A stretch of DNA of 64,000 bases from Quadrisphaera sp. INWT6 (GCF_015390235.1 NZ_VUOH01000006.1:248001-312000), one strand, 5' to 3'. Positions 10,476 to 19,606 are shown, counted from the first letter of the stretch. Numbers and translations: made by a program. The notes: a model not told the origin generated them from the letters alone.

Positions 10476-10759
10476 AGCCATCTCCTCTCGGTGCCGCTGG
10501 CGCGGCTCGTGCTGCCTGATCGGCGCGGGCCGAGCCGTGGCGGGGGGTGTCGGCGTGCGGGGTCGCCCGTCCGGAGCACCCGATGCCCATGACTCCCGGC
10601 GGGGCTCCCGCCCGCCCACCGATGACGACCGGAGTCGATCACGGGGTTCCGGTCATCGGTCACGGGGTTCGGGGACCCCGTCCTGCAGCAGCGCCACCGG
10701 GCTCCCGCGGACGCTGCCGGACGCTGCCGGACGCTGCCGGACGCTGCCGTCGCGGGGCG
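10476..10759. promoter_or_regulatory. 284-bp intergenic region with direct repeats upstream of the secreted protein
   Basis: No gene seen. It holds two copies of tcacggggttc at 10639-10649 and 10660-10670 (21-base spacing, two helical turns), a short palindrome ggggaccccg, and a 10-base tandem repeat at 10710-10749. Two-turn spacing fits paired binding of a regulator, but none is identified. A promoter for the secreted-protein gene is likely to lie here. Confidence 0.4.
10710..10749. repeat. 10-base tandem repeat, four units
   Basis: The unit gacgctgccg occurs four times without interruption just downstream of the priA stop codon. It is outside any gene I accept. It could be a polymorphic microsatellite or repeated protein-binding site. 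Confidence 0.85.
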
Positions 10760-12970
10760 TCAGCCGACGTGGTCGGGGTCGAGCTGCACCCGCAGGCCGC
10801 CAGGGTCCTTGCGGGCGCTCCGGGTGGCGACGGCGTGCTGGAGCGACGCGGCGAGGGCGGCGCGCTGCGCCAGGGGGACGCGCACCAGGGCGGAGGCCCG
10901 CGGCCCGGCGTCGTCGCGCTCGCGTCCGGGGCGGCGGTCGGGCTCGGCCGGCGTCGGGCCGAGCACCTCGGAGTGCGCGGGCAGGCCGCCGTCCTCCGCA
11001 CTGGTGCGCTGGAGGTGGTCGAGGAGGGCGTCGACGGCGGCGGCGGGCCCGTCGACCCGCGCGAACGCCGCAGCGGGGGGCAGGCCGAGCTCGCGGCGCT
11101 CGGCCAGGTCGCGGGAGGCGTGCCAGGCCGGGTCCCACCGGACCAGCGCCTCGACGGGCGGCACCCCCTGCGCGGCGAGGAGCACCACCGCTCCCCCGGC
11201 GGAGGCCGGGCGCACCAGCGCGGCGGCGGCGGCCCAGCGGCGCAGGGCCTCCTCGGCGGCGCGCAGGTCCTCCCGCTCCAGCACGGCCCAGCCGTCGAGC
11301 AGGAGCGCCGCGGCGTACCCGCCCTCGGCGACCGGCTCGGCGCCGGGCGTGCTGATGACCAGGGCGGGCTCACCCTCCACGGTCGAGAGCACGCCGGCGC
11401 CGCCCCCCGAGGTGCGCACCGGGACGCCCGGGAAGGCGCGGCCGAGCTCCTCGGCGGTGCGCCGCGCGCCGACCACGGCCGAGCGCAGGCGGTCTCCGTG
11501 GCACTGGGGGCAGGTCCACTGCAGGTCGTCACGGGAGCACCAGCGGCACGTGGGGTGCTCGTCGGCGCCGGTGAGCTGGAGCGGCCCGGAGCAGGCCCGG
11601 CAGCGGGCGCGGGCGCGGCAGTGCTCGCACCGCAGCGTCAGCAGGTACCCGCGCCGCGGCACCTGCACGAGCACCGGCCCGGGGCGCTGCTGCCCGGGCA
11701 GGCGGCCGGCGAGCGCCTGCTGGGCGGTGCGGAACGCCAGGGAGGGCAGGCGCGCAGAGCGGGCGGCGGCGTCGCGCTCGGCCTCGACGTCGTCTCCGGG
11801 CAGGAGCACGCGCGGCGCCGCCGCACGCAGCACCTCGCGCGGTGCCTCCACGGCCCGGGCCCACCCGGACTCGACCCAGCGCTGCGCCTCCGCGGTGCGC
11901 CCGAACCCTCCGACCAGCAGCGCCGCACCGGCGCGCTCGGCCCGCAGGGCCAGCACCTCGCGCACGTGCGGGTACGGGGCGTGGGGCTCGGAGTGGAGGT
12001 CGTCGCCGTCGTCCCACACCGCCACCAGGCCCAGGTCGGCGACGGGGGCGAGCGCGGCGGCGCGGGTGCCGACGGCCACCCGGACCGTGCCGCGGCGCAG
12101 CGCCAGCCACGCGGCGTAGCGGGCCCCGGCGCCCTGGTCGGCGGTGAGGCGCACGTGCCGAGGAGCGTCGCGGGTGCCGCCGAGCGCCTCGCGCAGCGCG
12201 GCGTCGACCCGCTCGACGTCGCGGTGGTCGGGGACGACGAGCAGCGCGCCCCGCCCGGCCGAGGCGCTGGCCGCGGCTGCGACGGCCAGGGCGGCCGGCC
12301 AGTCCTGCGCGGGAGGGCGGGACGGCAGCGCCGACCACACGGCGCGCACCCCCGCCGCGGGCGACGGCTCCCCGGGCCGGTCGGGGGCGGCGAGGCGCTC
12401 CAGCAGCGCCGGCCCAGCGGGGTACGGCGACCAGGGGCCCACGGGGTCGCGGGGGTCGGGAGCGGGCGGCGGGGTGGCCACCGGCTTCGGCTCGCGCCCT
12501 TCGGTGGTGGCGTGGCGGCGCGGCACCGCCAGGCGCAGCACGTCGGCCAGGGTGCCGCCCCACCGGTCGGCGACGGCGCGGCACAGGCCCAGCAGCTCGG
12601 CGTCGAGCACCGGCTCCGCCGAGACCACGGCCCTCAGGGGGGCCAGGCGGCCCGTGTGCTCGGCGACCGCCTCGCGCGAGAGGACGAAGCCCTCGACGTC
12701 CTGCCCCGCGAAGCGGACCCGCACCCGCACGCCCGGCTGGGCGGTCTCGGCCATCGACGCCGGGACCGCGTACTCGAACGCCCTGTCGAGGTGGGGCAGG
12801 CCGACGTCGACGGCGACGCGGACCACCGGGTCGACCTCCGCCACCGGCTCCGGCGGCTTGGGGGCCCGCTTGACGCGGCCCTTGACGGCGGCCACGGCGG
12901 CGCGCCCGGAGGGCAGGTCGAGCAGGAGCTCGTCACCGCCGTCCGCCTGCGCAGCCACGGGCTCGGTCAC
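10760..12970 (-). CDS. priA: primosomal protein N' (PriA), actinobacterial degenerate form
   Basis: Replication-restart protein. The 736 residues include the 3'-DNA-binding domain (VVRVAVDVGLPHLDRAFEYA near residue 45) and the helicase core. The zinc region has four CxxC pairs (CEHC, CRAC, CRWC, CPQC) around residues 440-490. The position where PriA normally has Walker A (GSGKT) reads AVWSALPSRPPAQDW with no GKT, and no DEEH box is seen, so helicase ATPase activity is probably lost. This degeneration is known for actinobacterial PriA. GTG start at 12970. In many actinobacteria priA directly precedes fmt; here about 8 kb of ABC and secreted-protein genes lie between them. Confidence 0.93.
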   Translation of the reverse strand: MTEPVAAQADGGDELLLDLPSGRAAVAAVKGRVKRAPKPPEPVAEVDPVVRVAVDVGLPHLDRAFEYAVPASMAETAQPGVRVRVRFAGQDVEGFVLSREAVAEHTGRLAPLRAVVSAEPVLDAELLGLCRAVADRWGGTLADVLRLAVPRRHATTEGREPKPVATPPPAPDPRDPVGPWSPYPAGPALLERLAAPDRPGEPSPAAGVRAVWSALPSRPPAQDWPAALAVAAAASASAGRGALLVVPDHRDVERVDAALREALGGTRDAPRHVRLTADQGAGARYAAWLALRRGTVRVAVGTRAAALAPVADLGLVAVWDDGDDLHSEPHAPYPHVREVLALRAERAGAALLVGGFGRTAEAQRWVESGWARAVEAPREVLRAAAPRVLLPGDDVEAERDAAARSARLPSLAFRTAQQALAGRLPGQQRPGPVLVQVPRRGYLLTLRCEHCRARARCRACSGPLQLTGADEHPTCRWCSRDDLQWTCPQCHGDRLRSAVVGARRTAEELGRAFPGVPVRTSGGGAGVLSTVEGEPALVISTPGAEPVAEGGYAAALLLDGWAVLEREDLRAAEEALRRWAAAAALVRPASAGGAVVLLAAQGVPPVEALVRWDPAWHASRDLAERRELGLPPAAAFARVDGPAAAVDALLDHLQRTSAEDGGLPAHSEVLGPTPAEPDRRPGRERDDAGPRASALVRVPLAQRAALAASLQHAVATRSARKDPGGLRVQLDPDHVG

Positions 12971-13083
12971 GGGGCCACTGTCTCAGCCGCCTCCGACAGC
13001 GCGTCTGCGGTGCACCGCCGTTCTGAGTGGTCTGACTCACACCCAGCCCCCATGCTCGTCATCGACGGTCTCGAACGACGGGG

Positions 13084-13560
13084 GTGGTCGACGTGGGTCC
13101 AGGGTGCGCGCGGTCGGTGCTCCGCCTCCCCCACGAGGCCGGCGCCGCCCGCACGGTGCGATCCCACCTCGCCCTGGTCGGAGCCGACTGGGACCCGCAG
13201 GTGCTGCACGCCGTGTCGCTGCTGGCCAGCGAGGCGGTCACCAACGCCGTCCGCCACGCCCCCGCGGCGCCCGTGCTGGTGCGCATCGCCGTCGACGACG
13301 AGCAGGTCGGGGTCGAGGTCGTCGACGCCGGCACGACGCCGCTGGCGCCGTCGCGGTGCTCGGACAGCCCGATGCCGCGCACCGAGCACCTCGGCGGGCG
13401 CGGCCTGCCCCTGCTGGGGCTGCTCGCCGACCGCTGGGGCAGCCTGCTGGAGGACGCCGACGACGGCCCTCCCTCCGGCGCGCGGCGGGCCCGCCACGTC
13501 GTGTGGTTCCGGCTCGCCCACAGCGCGCGGCCGCTCAGCCGCGCCGCCGTCCCGGCGTAG
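13084..13560 (+). CDS. ATP-binding anti-sigma-factor-type protein (RsbW-like HATPase)
   Basis: A 158-residue GHKL ATPase of the serine-kinase anti-sigma class. The N-box is seen as LLASEAVTNAVRHAP (about residues 47-61), followed by EVVDAGTTP in place of the DxGxG motif and the glycine lid GGRGLPLLGLLADRWG. In such systems the protein sequesters a sigma factor and phosphorylates a STAS antagonist. A STAS protein and a PP2C phosphatase are encoded at 24848-27781, so a functional link is possible but unproven. Start chosen at the first GTG, with no clear ribosome site and a nearby alternative at 13093. It converges on the chemoreceptor gene. Confidence 0.8.
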   Translation: MVDVGPGCARSVLRLPHEAGAARTVRSHLALVGADWDPQVLHAVSLLASEAVTNAVRHAPAAPVLVRIAVDDEQVGVEVVDAGTTPLAPSRCSDSPMPRTEHLGGRGLPLLGLLADRWGSLLEDADDGPPSGARRARHVVWFRLAHSARPLSRAAVPA

Positions 13561-13627
13561 CGCCGACGCGACCTCCAGCGCCGGCGGCGCGGGGGTCGCC
13601 CGTGGTGGTCAGGCCCCCCCAGGGCGG

Positions 13628-15223
13628 TCAGAGGCGGAAGGTCGCCACCGCGCGCTCCAGCGACCGGGCGACCGCCGCGACCTCACCGGTGACGACCTCG
13701 GTGTCGCCCGCGGTGCGCGTCGTGGCCTCGGTGGCGCTGGCCACCCCGGACACGGTGCGGGCGATCTGCTCGCTGCCGACGGCCACCGCGGAGACGGTGC
13801 GCACCATCTCCGACGTCGTCGCGGACTGCTGCTCGACCGCGGCCGCGATCGTGCCCTGGAGGGCGTCGATGCGGGCGATGACCTCGCCGATGCCCTGCAG
13901 GGCGGAGCCGGCGGCCTCGGCGTCGACCTGCGTCGCGCTGACCTTCGCGGTGATCTCCTCGGTGGCCGCGGCGGTCTGCCGAGCCAGGTCCTTCACCTCG
14001 CCGGCGACGACGGCGAAGCCCTTGCCGGCCTCCCCCGCCCGCGCTGCCTCGATGGTGGCGTTGAGCGCGAGCAGGTTGGTCTGCGCGGCGATCGTGGTGA
14101 TGAGCTTCACCACCTCGCCGATCTCCCGGCTGGAGGCGCTCAGGCGGTCGATCGTGGCCCCCGCCGCGGTGGCGGCCTGCACGGCGTCCCCGGCGACCCG
14201 CGAGGCGGACAGGGTCGAGGCGGAGATCGACTCGATGGCCGCCGTCATCTGCTCGCCCGCCGCGGCGACCGTCGCGATGTCGGCGCTGATGCGGTCGGTC
14301 GTCTGGGCGACGTCGGCCGTGGTCGACGACGTCGCCGTCGCCTCGTGCGACAGCTGCACCGCTGACGTGCGCAGCCCCTCGACCGACGAGGTCAGCGTGC
14401 GGGCGTCGGCGCTGATGCCGCGCACGAGGGCGGAGAAGGTGTCGAGCGACTCGTTGGTCGCCGTGGCCAGGACGCCGATCTCGTCGGCGCGGCCCACGGG
14501 CGCGCGCTGGTCCAGGCGGCCCTCCGCCAGGCCCCGCACCACGTCGACCACCGGGGCCAGCCGGCCCGTGATGGAGCGCGTGACCCGGGGCGCCGTGACG
14601 GCGGCCAGCAGGACGGCGAGGAGGGTGGTGACCAGCAGCACCAGCTGGAGCCGCCGGGCGGCGGCCGCGGCGTCGGACCGGGCCTCGTCGCTGCGCGCGT
14701 CGAGGCTGGTGACCAGCGCGCTGGTGGCCTCGTCGAGCTCCTGCCAGCTGGCGTCGAGGTCGCCGTTGAGCACGTCGTAGGCCTGGCGGCTGGCCTCCGG
14801 GGTCCCCTGGCGGGTGAGGGCGAGCAGCTGGTCGGTCTCCTGCCAGTAGCGGGTCCACAGGGTGCGGACGTCGGCGAGGGTCGCGCGCTCCCCAGCGGTG
14901 AGGTCGGTCTCGTCGAAGGCCGCCAGCGACGCGTCGCCCGCGTCGTGCGAACCCGCGAGCCCGTCGACGTTGTAGGTGTTCGCGTCGAGGGAGGGCACGC
15001 CCTCCACCACGGCCTGCGAGTACACGTACGCCTGCCAGCCGGAGGCGTCGGTGTTGGCGTACGCCACCTCGCGGGCCGTGCGGTCCGCCACCTCGATCCG
15101 CGCCTGCGCGGCGTCGCGCGACTGGAGGTCCTCCAGGGCCCACAGGCCGGTCCCCCCGCACACCAGGGTGCAGGCGGTCAGCGCGGCGAAGGCAGCGCCC
15201 AGTCGGGTCCCCACGGAGTCCAT
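13628..15223 (-). CDS. methyl-accepting chemotaxis protein
   Basis: A 531-residue transmembrane chemoreceptor. TM1 is at about residues 8-28 ([20 protein letters not shown]), followed by a ~150-residue four-helix-type sensing region, TM2 near 178-200 ([18 protein letters not shown]) and a HAMP domain with [17 protein letters not shown]. The long cytoplasmic signalling coiled coil has the highly conserved hairpin tip [19 protein letters not shown] (near residues 380-400) that contacts CheA/CheW. ATG 15223 gives a short positively uncluttered N-terminus; GTG 15226 is an alternative. No other chemotaxis genes are nearby, so this is an orphan receptor implying flagellar or other taxis elsewhere in the genome. 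Confidence 0.93.
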   Translation of the reverse strand: MDSVGTRLGAAFAALTACTLVCGGTGLWALEDLQSRDAAQARIEVADRTAREVAYANTDASGWQAYVYSQAVVEGVPSLDANTYNVDGLAGSHDAGDASLAAFDETDLTAGERATLADVRTLWTRYWQETDQLLALTRQGTPEASRQAYDVLNGDLDASWQELDEATSALVTSLDARSDEARSDAAAAARRLQLVLLVTTLLAVLLAAVTAPRVTRSITGRLAPVVDVVRGLAEGRLDQRAPVGRADEIGVLATATNESLDTFSALVRGISADARTLTSSVEGLRTSAVQLSHEATATSSTTADVAQTTDRISADIATVAAAGEQMTAAIESISASTLSASRVAGDAVQAATAAGATIDRLSASSREIGEVVKLITTIAAQTNLLALNATIEAARAGEAGKGFAVVAGEVKDLARQTAAATEEITAKVSATQVDAEAAGSALQGIGEVIARIDALQGTIAAAVEQQSATTSEMVRTVSAVAVGSEQIARTVSGVASATEATTRTAGDTEVVTGEVAAVARSLERAVATFRL

Positions 15224-15333
15224 CACGACCAGACCATCGGTTGCGCTCGGCACCCGCTTGACCGGGGCGGACGTCCCCGAAGGGGGGCCGCCTGATCGGA
15301 GCACCGGTCGGACGGCGCCCACCGACCCGGCCC

Positions 15334-15411
15334 GTCCCGCCCAGCATGCACAAGGACGCCCCAGGCGCCTTGAGGGGCGGTCGAGGCGCTCTTGCGCATG
15401 CTGGGCGGGAC
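15334..15411. repeat. intergenic inverted repeat, family A
   Basis: Left arm GTCCCGCCCAGCATGC at 15334-15349 and its perfect complement at 15396-15411. Pairing continues inward for four more bases after one mismatch (A/G then CAAG). The same 21-base arm sequence occurs again at 19526-19546. It lies between the chemoreceptor start and the upstream gene end, in a 346-bp gap otherwise without genes. Confidence 0.85.
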
Positions 15412-15489
15412 ACCCCTCCCCGAGCGAGGAGATGCGTCCCGGCCGTCCGGGGCCTGCGGGGCCGGGCGACTCGTCATGCGCCTCCAGGT

Positions 15490-15556
15490 GTCGGAACCGT
15501 GCCTCGACGTGTCGGGACCAGGCCCGCGTTCCGACACGTCGAGACACGGTTCCGAC
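15490..15556. terminator. 26-bp inverted repeat, likely terminator of the upstream minus-strand pair
   Basis: Arms at 15490-15515 and 15531-15556 pair over 26 bases with a single mismatch and a 15-base loop (core CTCGACGTGTCGG). It starts 14 bases beyond the stop codon of the nucleotidyltransferase-like gene on the minus strand. There is no T run, as usual in high-GC actinobacteria. Confidence 0.7.
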
Positions 15557-15569
15557 AGGTCGAGCCGCC

Positions 15570-16253
15570 TCAGCGACGTGCCTGGCGGAGCAGGGCGTCG
15601 AGCCCGGACCAGTCGGCGACGTAGGAGGGGTCCAACCGCACCGCCAGCTCGTCGTGCACCTCGGCCGCCTCCCGGACGAGCGCCATCCCGCCCTCGGCGC
15701 TCCACGGGTGCCGCCGGAGCCGGTCGAGGCGGGCGACGACCTCGTTCAGCGGACCACCGACCTGGTGGCTGGTGGTCCCCAGCTGGCGGTCGCGCAGCAC
15801 CATCGCCTGCACCAGGCAGCGCTGCACCAGCTCGAGCGCGAGGTGGGTGCCGATGAGCAGGTCGTTCCGCGCGAGCTTCACCACCGCGAGCGCCGCCGCC
15901 TGCCGGACCTCGGCGAGGTCGGTCTCGGGCACCGGGGGCGACTCCGGGGGTGCCCCGCGGTGGTGGACGACGACGTCGAGCCGGCGCCCGTCGGCGTAGA
16001 CCACGCGGTGCACGTGCCCCTCCGGGGCGACCTGTGCGGTGTGCGCCCAGGGCACACCGAATCGGGGCACCCACCGCGCGGCGCCGAAGGCACCCCCGGT
16101 CGCGACGACCACCCGCAGATCGACGTCGCTCCACGCGTCGACCTGCGCGCCGCCGGCGACGGCGAGCGACCCGGTCACCTCCACGGCCTCCACGCCCGGC
16201 TCGTCGCGGGCCGAGCGCACCGCCTCGTCGGCGAGCGCTCGCTGCCAGGTCAT
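15570..16253 (-). CDS. nucleotidyltransferase-fold protein
   Basis: About 227 residues. The N-terminal region has the nucleotidyltransferase signature: [20 protein letters not shown] then [10 protein letters not shown], matching the GS...DxD layout of aminoglycoside and minimal nucleotidyltransferases. The pattern [13 protein letters not shown] follows, with a possible third acidic residue. The C-terminal half is helical and resembles substrate-binding helices of streptomycin or lincosamide adenylyltransferase-like proteins. ATG 16253 overlaps the stop of the upstream APH-like gene by ATGA, so the two are coupled. Substrate unknown; antibiotic modification is possible but not shown. Confidence 0.7.
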   Translation of the reverse strand: MTWQRALADEAVRSARDEPGVEAVEVTGSLAVAGGAQVDAWSDVDLRVVVATGGAFGAARWVPRFGVPWAHTAQVAPEGHVHRVVYADGRRLDVVVHHRGAPPESPPVPETDLAEVRQAAALAVVKLARNDLLIGTHLALELVQRCLVQAMVLRDRQLGTTSHQVGGPLNEVVARLDRLRRHPWSAEGGMALVREAAEVHDELAVRLDPSYVADWSGLDALLRQARR

Positions 16254-17317
16254 CGCCGTTCTGCCGTCGCCAGGGCCTCGTCGCACCAGCGCACGAGGTG
16301 CGACAGGGCCAGACCTCGCTGCGCGTAGAGGTGCTGGGCGTCGGCGGGCCGGTGGTAGGCGGCGTGCTCTGCGGCTCCGGCGCGCTGGAGCAGCAGCGGC
16401 AGCAGCCACGCGTACTTCACGCACGACGCGAGGACCCCGAGCCGCACGAGGTCGGGGTCCCCGCGCCACCCGCCCTCGGCGAGCCCCGCGAGGTAGGACT
16501 CGACGCACGTCGTCTCCAGCTCCTCGAACCGCTCCGCGGGCCAGAAGAGGTCGAAGACGGCGTCGGGCACGTGGTTGCCGAGGTCCTCCCCGACGGCGCC
16601 GTCACCGGCGAAGGCCCAGTCGAGCAGCACGACCTCGCCGGTGGGTCTGCGGACCTCGTTGGCCACCCAGACGTCGAGGTGGCTGCGGGTCCGCGGCAGC
16701 TGCTCGACCACCCGCAGGAGCCGCTCGCGCGCTGCGACCAGGCGCGCCCACCCTGACCGCAGCGACGGGGGCCAGGTGTCGCGGACCAGCGGCTGCGCCC
16801 ACGCGACCTCGTCGTCGAGCAGCTCCCACGCGACGCGCTTGCTGCCGGAGTACTCCCGCAGGAAGCCGCTCGACGTCCACGGCGCGTCGAGGGGTCCCGG
16901 CGCCTGCCAGCGGCCGAGCCCCGCGGCCAGAGCTGCGTGGTCGTCGAGGTCGAAGCGCTCCCCGGGGACGCCGTCGACGTCCTCCATCCACAGCACGGCG
17001 CCCGTGACCGGCGTCCCGACGTCCTCCACCTCGCACCCCGGCAGGTCGAGCCCGGTGCCGCGCAGGCTGCGGCGCAGGGCGGCGTCGCGGTGGACGTCGG
17101 CCTCGCGCCGCCAGCTGTTCCAGTGGCGGGGGTCGGTCGACGCCGCCCACGCCCCCGGCGCACCGGCGGAGGGCCACGACGACGGCGCGCGCAGCTCCTT
17201 GCGGACCAGGGACCGCCCGTCGGCGAGCACCACCCGCTCCACCGACGCCGTCACCTCGTTCAGCGGGTTGTGGCGCAGCTCCTCGCGCGCCACGACGTCG
17301 TGGTCCACGTCCCCCAT
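16250..17317 (-). CDS. aminoglycoside phosphotransferase (APH)-fold protein
   Basis: About 355 residues of the kinase-like APH/choline kinase superfamily. The catalytic loop is RSHLDVWVANEV (about residues 228-239), a variant of HxDxxxxN, and the metal-binding segment is VVLLDWAFAGDGAVGEDLGN, matching the (I/L)DW/F-x-G region. The N-terminal lobe carries SLVRKELRAP with a likely ATP-binding lysine. ATG 17317 was chosen because it is the first plausible start not overlapping far into the divergent lipoprotein gene. Divergent start codons lie only about 10 bases apart, suggesting leaderless transcripts. It is co-transcribed with the nucleotidyltransferase-like gene, and a shared role in small-molecule modification is inference. 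Confidence 0.75.
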   Translation of the reverse strand: MGDVDHDVVAREELRHNPLNEVTASVERVVLADGRSLVRKELRAPSSWPSAGAPGAWAASTDPRHWNSWRREADVHRDAALRRSLRGTGLDLPGCEVEDVGTPVTGAVLWMEDVDGVPGERFDLDDHAALAAGLGRWQAPGPLDAPWTSSGFLREYSGSKRVAWELLDDEVAWAQPLVRDTWPPSLRSGWARLVAARERLLRVVEQLPRTRSHLDVWVANEVRRPTGEVVLLDWAFAGDGAVGEDLGNHVPDAVFDLFWPAERFEELETTCVESYLAGLAEGGWRGDPDLVRLGVLASCVKYAWLLPLLLQRAGAAEHAAYHRPADAQHLYAQRGLALSHLVRWCDEALATAERR

Positions 17318-17327
17318 GATGGCGGCC

Positions 17328-17756
17328 ATGGGTCTTCGGGAGGCGTTGCGGCGGGTGCTGGCGCCCGCTGTGGGTGCGGTGGCCGTGGCGCTCCTCTCGG
17401 GCTGCACCCACCTGACGTCCGGGGCGTCGTGGCGGGAGGTGGAGCAGGTCGGCCCCTTCGCGCCCGCGTCGGGCGAGGCCGGTCCCTGCGAGATGGGCTA
17501 CATCGCCGACATGGTCGTCGGAGGCTTCGACGGTGAGCCCTCCGCCGCCGGGGCCCTCGCGGTGTGGCTCGACGGGCCCGCCTTCGACGAGCAGACGGGG
17601 AACCTCGGGGTCCTCCCCGGCGCCCCGCGCGACGGCTGGACCGCGCTGGACGGTGACGCCGCCCGCGAGAGGACCTTCGTCAACGGCCGCTGGGAGGTGC
17701 TCACCCGGCAGTCGTCGCTGGGCGGGTGGCTCGTGACGGCGGCGAACTGCGCCTGA
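17328..17756 (+). CDS. small lipoprotein of unknown function
   Basis: A 142-residue protein with an N-terminal signal sequence and lipobox (VAVALLSGC, lipidated cysteine near residue 26), so it is probably anchored on the outer face of the membrane. The mature part contains two further cysteines (GEAGPCEMG and the C-terminal TAANCA) and no recognised domain. Start alternatives in frame are ATG 17316, 17319 and 17328; the last gives the most normal signal peptide. Divergent from the APH-like gene with nearly abutting starts. Confidence 0.65.
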   Translation: MGLREALRRVLAPAVGAVAVALLSGCTHLTSGASWREVEQVGPFAPASGEAGPCEMGYIADMVVGGFDGEPSAAGALAVWLDGPAFDEQTGNLGVLPGAPRDGWTALDGDAARERTFVNGRWEVLTRQSSLGGWLVTAANCA

Positions 17757-17799
17757 TCGCCCGCCCCCAGCCGGCCGGGGCTCCCGGGCGATCAGGCGC
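17749..17799. terminator. bidirectional terminator between convergent genes
   Basis: Perfect 15-base arms GCGCCTGATCGCCCG (17749-17763) and its complement (17785-17799). The stop codons of both convergent genes, TGA at 17754-17756 and TCA (TGA on minus) at 17792-17794, lie inside the arms, so one hairpin serves both transcripts. Confidence 0.85.
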
Positions 17800-18922
17800 C
17801 GGGGTGCAGGTGGGCGGGCCAGACCTCGGTGAGCACGCGCGCCAGGACGCTGTCGTCCGAGGAGTCGATGCTCGGGGTCGCGTTGGGGTCGGTGACGACG
17901 GCGCGGGCGTGCGCCCCGAGCACGCCGCCCGGCGCGACGTCGTTGGCGAGCCTCCCCTCCAGCACGAGGTCGGAGTACTCGGGGGCGAACCACACCTCGT
18001 TCGCGCGCAGCAGCTCGTCGTGGTCGACCTGGAGCCAGGTGCCGTACGTGAGGCCGGTGCCGTCGTCGACCCGCACCCGCAGCAGCACCCTGACGAAGGA
18101 CCCCAACCCGGGCGCGGCCAGCATCACGGAGCTGTCGGGGTCGTCGTGGCTCATCCAGAGGTCCGGAACCTCCTCGCCCGCGGACGCCCTCTCGAAGACC
18201 GCGTCGGGCAGGGAGAACCTCACGTGGCGGTCCTGCGGGTCGCGGACGTGCCCGCAGCCGCAGAGGTCGTCCGCCGCCGGGGCGGGTCCCCGGGTGAGAC
18301 CGAACGGGTCGGTCTCCAGCTCCTCGTCGGAGGAGCCGGCGTGCTGCAGCACCTGGCTGGCCGACGCGACGGGCTCGAGGCCCGGCGCCCCCTCCAGCGC
18401 CTCCAGCACGGGTCCCCGCAGCACGGCGTCGACCGCAGCGGTGACGGACGGGACGCGCAGCACGGCGTCCTCGTGGTCGTCCCGGGGGTGGACGGCGAGG
18501 TGGGCGGCCCGTCCGTGCTGCACCAGGGCGGCGGCGTCGGTGACCACGTAGTCCCACCGCCCGAGCACGGTGACCACGGGCGCCTCCTCCTGGGAGGCGT
18601 CGGGGAGGGGCCAGCCCGCGTCGTCGTCCTCCTCACCGCCCTCGTCACCGGCCGGGCCACCGGGCCCCCCGGTCACCAGCGGGGAGGTTCCGCGCAGGGC
18701 CCCCTCCGCCTCGGCGAAGGCGTCGACGGCCGCCCTCAGCGCGCCGGCCGACTCCGCCCAGCCGTCGCCGCCGCGGTCGACGAGCGCCACGTGCTCGGCC
18801 AGCACGCCGGTCAGCTCGCGGGCCCGCGCCCGGTACTGCTCGAGCGCCTGCGCGCCGCCGGGCTCCGCGCTGACGGGCTCCGCGCCGCCGGGTTCCGGGC
18901 GGGCGGTGTCGTCCTCGATCAC
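17792..18922 (-). CDS. DUF2199-like domain protein
   Basis: A 376-residue, acidic protein. The N-terminal ~200 residues are variable and contain an acidic linker (DEGGEEDDDAG). The C-terminal part begins with a cysteine cluster DDLCGCGH, then RHVRFSLPDAVFERA, and TYGTWLQVDHDEL followed by a segment ending EGRLANDV, which matches my memory of the DUF2199 family (CxxCG motif, FGVW-type core). Function of the family is unknown and the cysteine/histidine group could bind zinc. GTG start. The stop codon lies in the hairpin shared with the lipoprotein gene. Confidence 0.65.
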   Translation of the reverse strand: MIEDDTARPEPGGAEPVSAEPGGAQALEQYRARARELTGVLAEHVALVDRGGDGWAESAGALRAAVDAFAEAEGALRGTSPLVTGGPGGPAGDEGGEEDDDAGWPLPDASQEEAPVVTVLGRWDYVVTDAAALVQHGRAAHLAVHPRDDHEDAVLRVPSVTAAVDAVLRGPVLEALEGAPGLEPVASASQVLQHAGSSDEELETDPFGLTRGPAPAADDLCGCGHVRDPQDRHVRFSLPDAVFERASAGEEVPDLWMSHDDPDSSVMLAAPGLGSFVRVLLRVRVDDGTGLTYGTWLQVDHDELLRANEVWFAPEYSDLVLEGRLANDVAPGGVLGAHARAVVTDPNATPSIDSSDDSVLARVLTEVWPAHLHPGA

Positions 18923-18986
18923 GGCCGCACGGTAGCGACCGTCCGCCGGGCGCGCCGCCCGCGCGCCGCCGGGGCCGCTCGGCGGG

Positions 18987-19517
18987 TCACTCCCCGGTGG
19001 TGCCGTCGAGCGCCTCGCGCAGCAGGTCGGCGTGCCCCGCGTGGCGCGCGTACTCCTCGACCAGGTGCACCAGCACGTAGCGCACCGACACCCGCTCGCC
19101 CTGCCGCTCGACGGCGCTGAGCCGGGCGAGGTCGTCCAGCGGGAGGTCGGCCCGCGAGCGCTCGACCGCCGAGCGCCACAGCGCCCGCAGACCCGCGGCG
19201 TCGTCAGCGGCGGCGGAGCGCCAGTCCCAGTCGGGGTCGTCGTCCCAGGGGGCGGTGTCCCACGGCGGGGTCGGGGCGCGGCCGAGCACGACGTGCCCGA
19301 CCCAGTGGTCCTCCACGAACGCCAGGTGCTTGAGCATCCCGCCGAGGGTCATGGACGACGGCGGGTGCGCCCGCCGGAGCTGGTCGGCGTCGAGGCCCGC
19401 CGTCTTGAGCGCCACGGTCTCGCGGAGGAAGTCGAGGAAGCCGGCCAGGGTGGCGGCCTCACCGGCTGCGACGGGGGGCTCGGTGCGCGGGTCGTCCACG
19501 GCGGCGACCGTAGTCAC
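18987..19517 (-). CDS. DinB-family (DUF664) protein
   Basis: A 176-residue four-helix-bundle protein of the DinB/mycothiol-dependent transferase superfamily. Metal-binding histidines are seen in MLKHLAFVEDHWVGHVV and in VLVHLVEEYARHAGHADLLRE, the characteristic His-x3-Asp/Glu plus HAGH pattern near the C-terminus. In actinobacteria such proteins are often thiol (mycothiol)-dependent detoxification enzymes; the exact reaction here cannot be told. GTG start at 19517. The family A repeat begins only 9 bases upstream of it. Confidence 0.85.
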   Translation of the reverse strand: MTTVAAVDDPRTEPPVAAGEAATLAGFLDFLRETVALKTAGLDADQLRRAHPPSSMTLGGMLKHLAFVEDHWVGHVVLGRAPTPPWDTAPWDDDPDWDWRSAAADDAAGLRALWRSAVERSRADLPLDDLARLSAVERQGERVSVRYVLVHLVEEYARHAGHADLLREALDGTTGE

Positions 19518-19525
19518 CGGCGAGC

Positions 19526-19600
19526 GTCCCGCCCAGCATGCACAAGAACCCCGTCGGACCCGCAGAGCCCCGTTCGACGCCCCTTCTGCATGCCCGACGG
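19526..19600. repeat. intergenic repeat, family A (second locus)
   Basis: GTCCCGCCCAGCATGCACAA begins at 19526 and is identical to the arm at 15334. The partner arm here is degraded (cttctgcatgcccgacggg at 19583-19601), matching around CTTnTGCATGC. It sits between the MOSC gene end and the DinB gene start. Confidence 0.75.
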
Positions 19601-19606
19601 GCCGGG

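Noticed and set aside
15224-15547. N-terminal extension of the chemoreceptor
   Set aside because: It would translate the family A inverted repeat and lacks a signal-anchor start; ATG 15223 gives a normal receptor.
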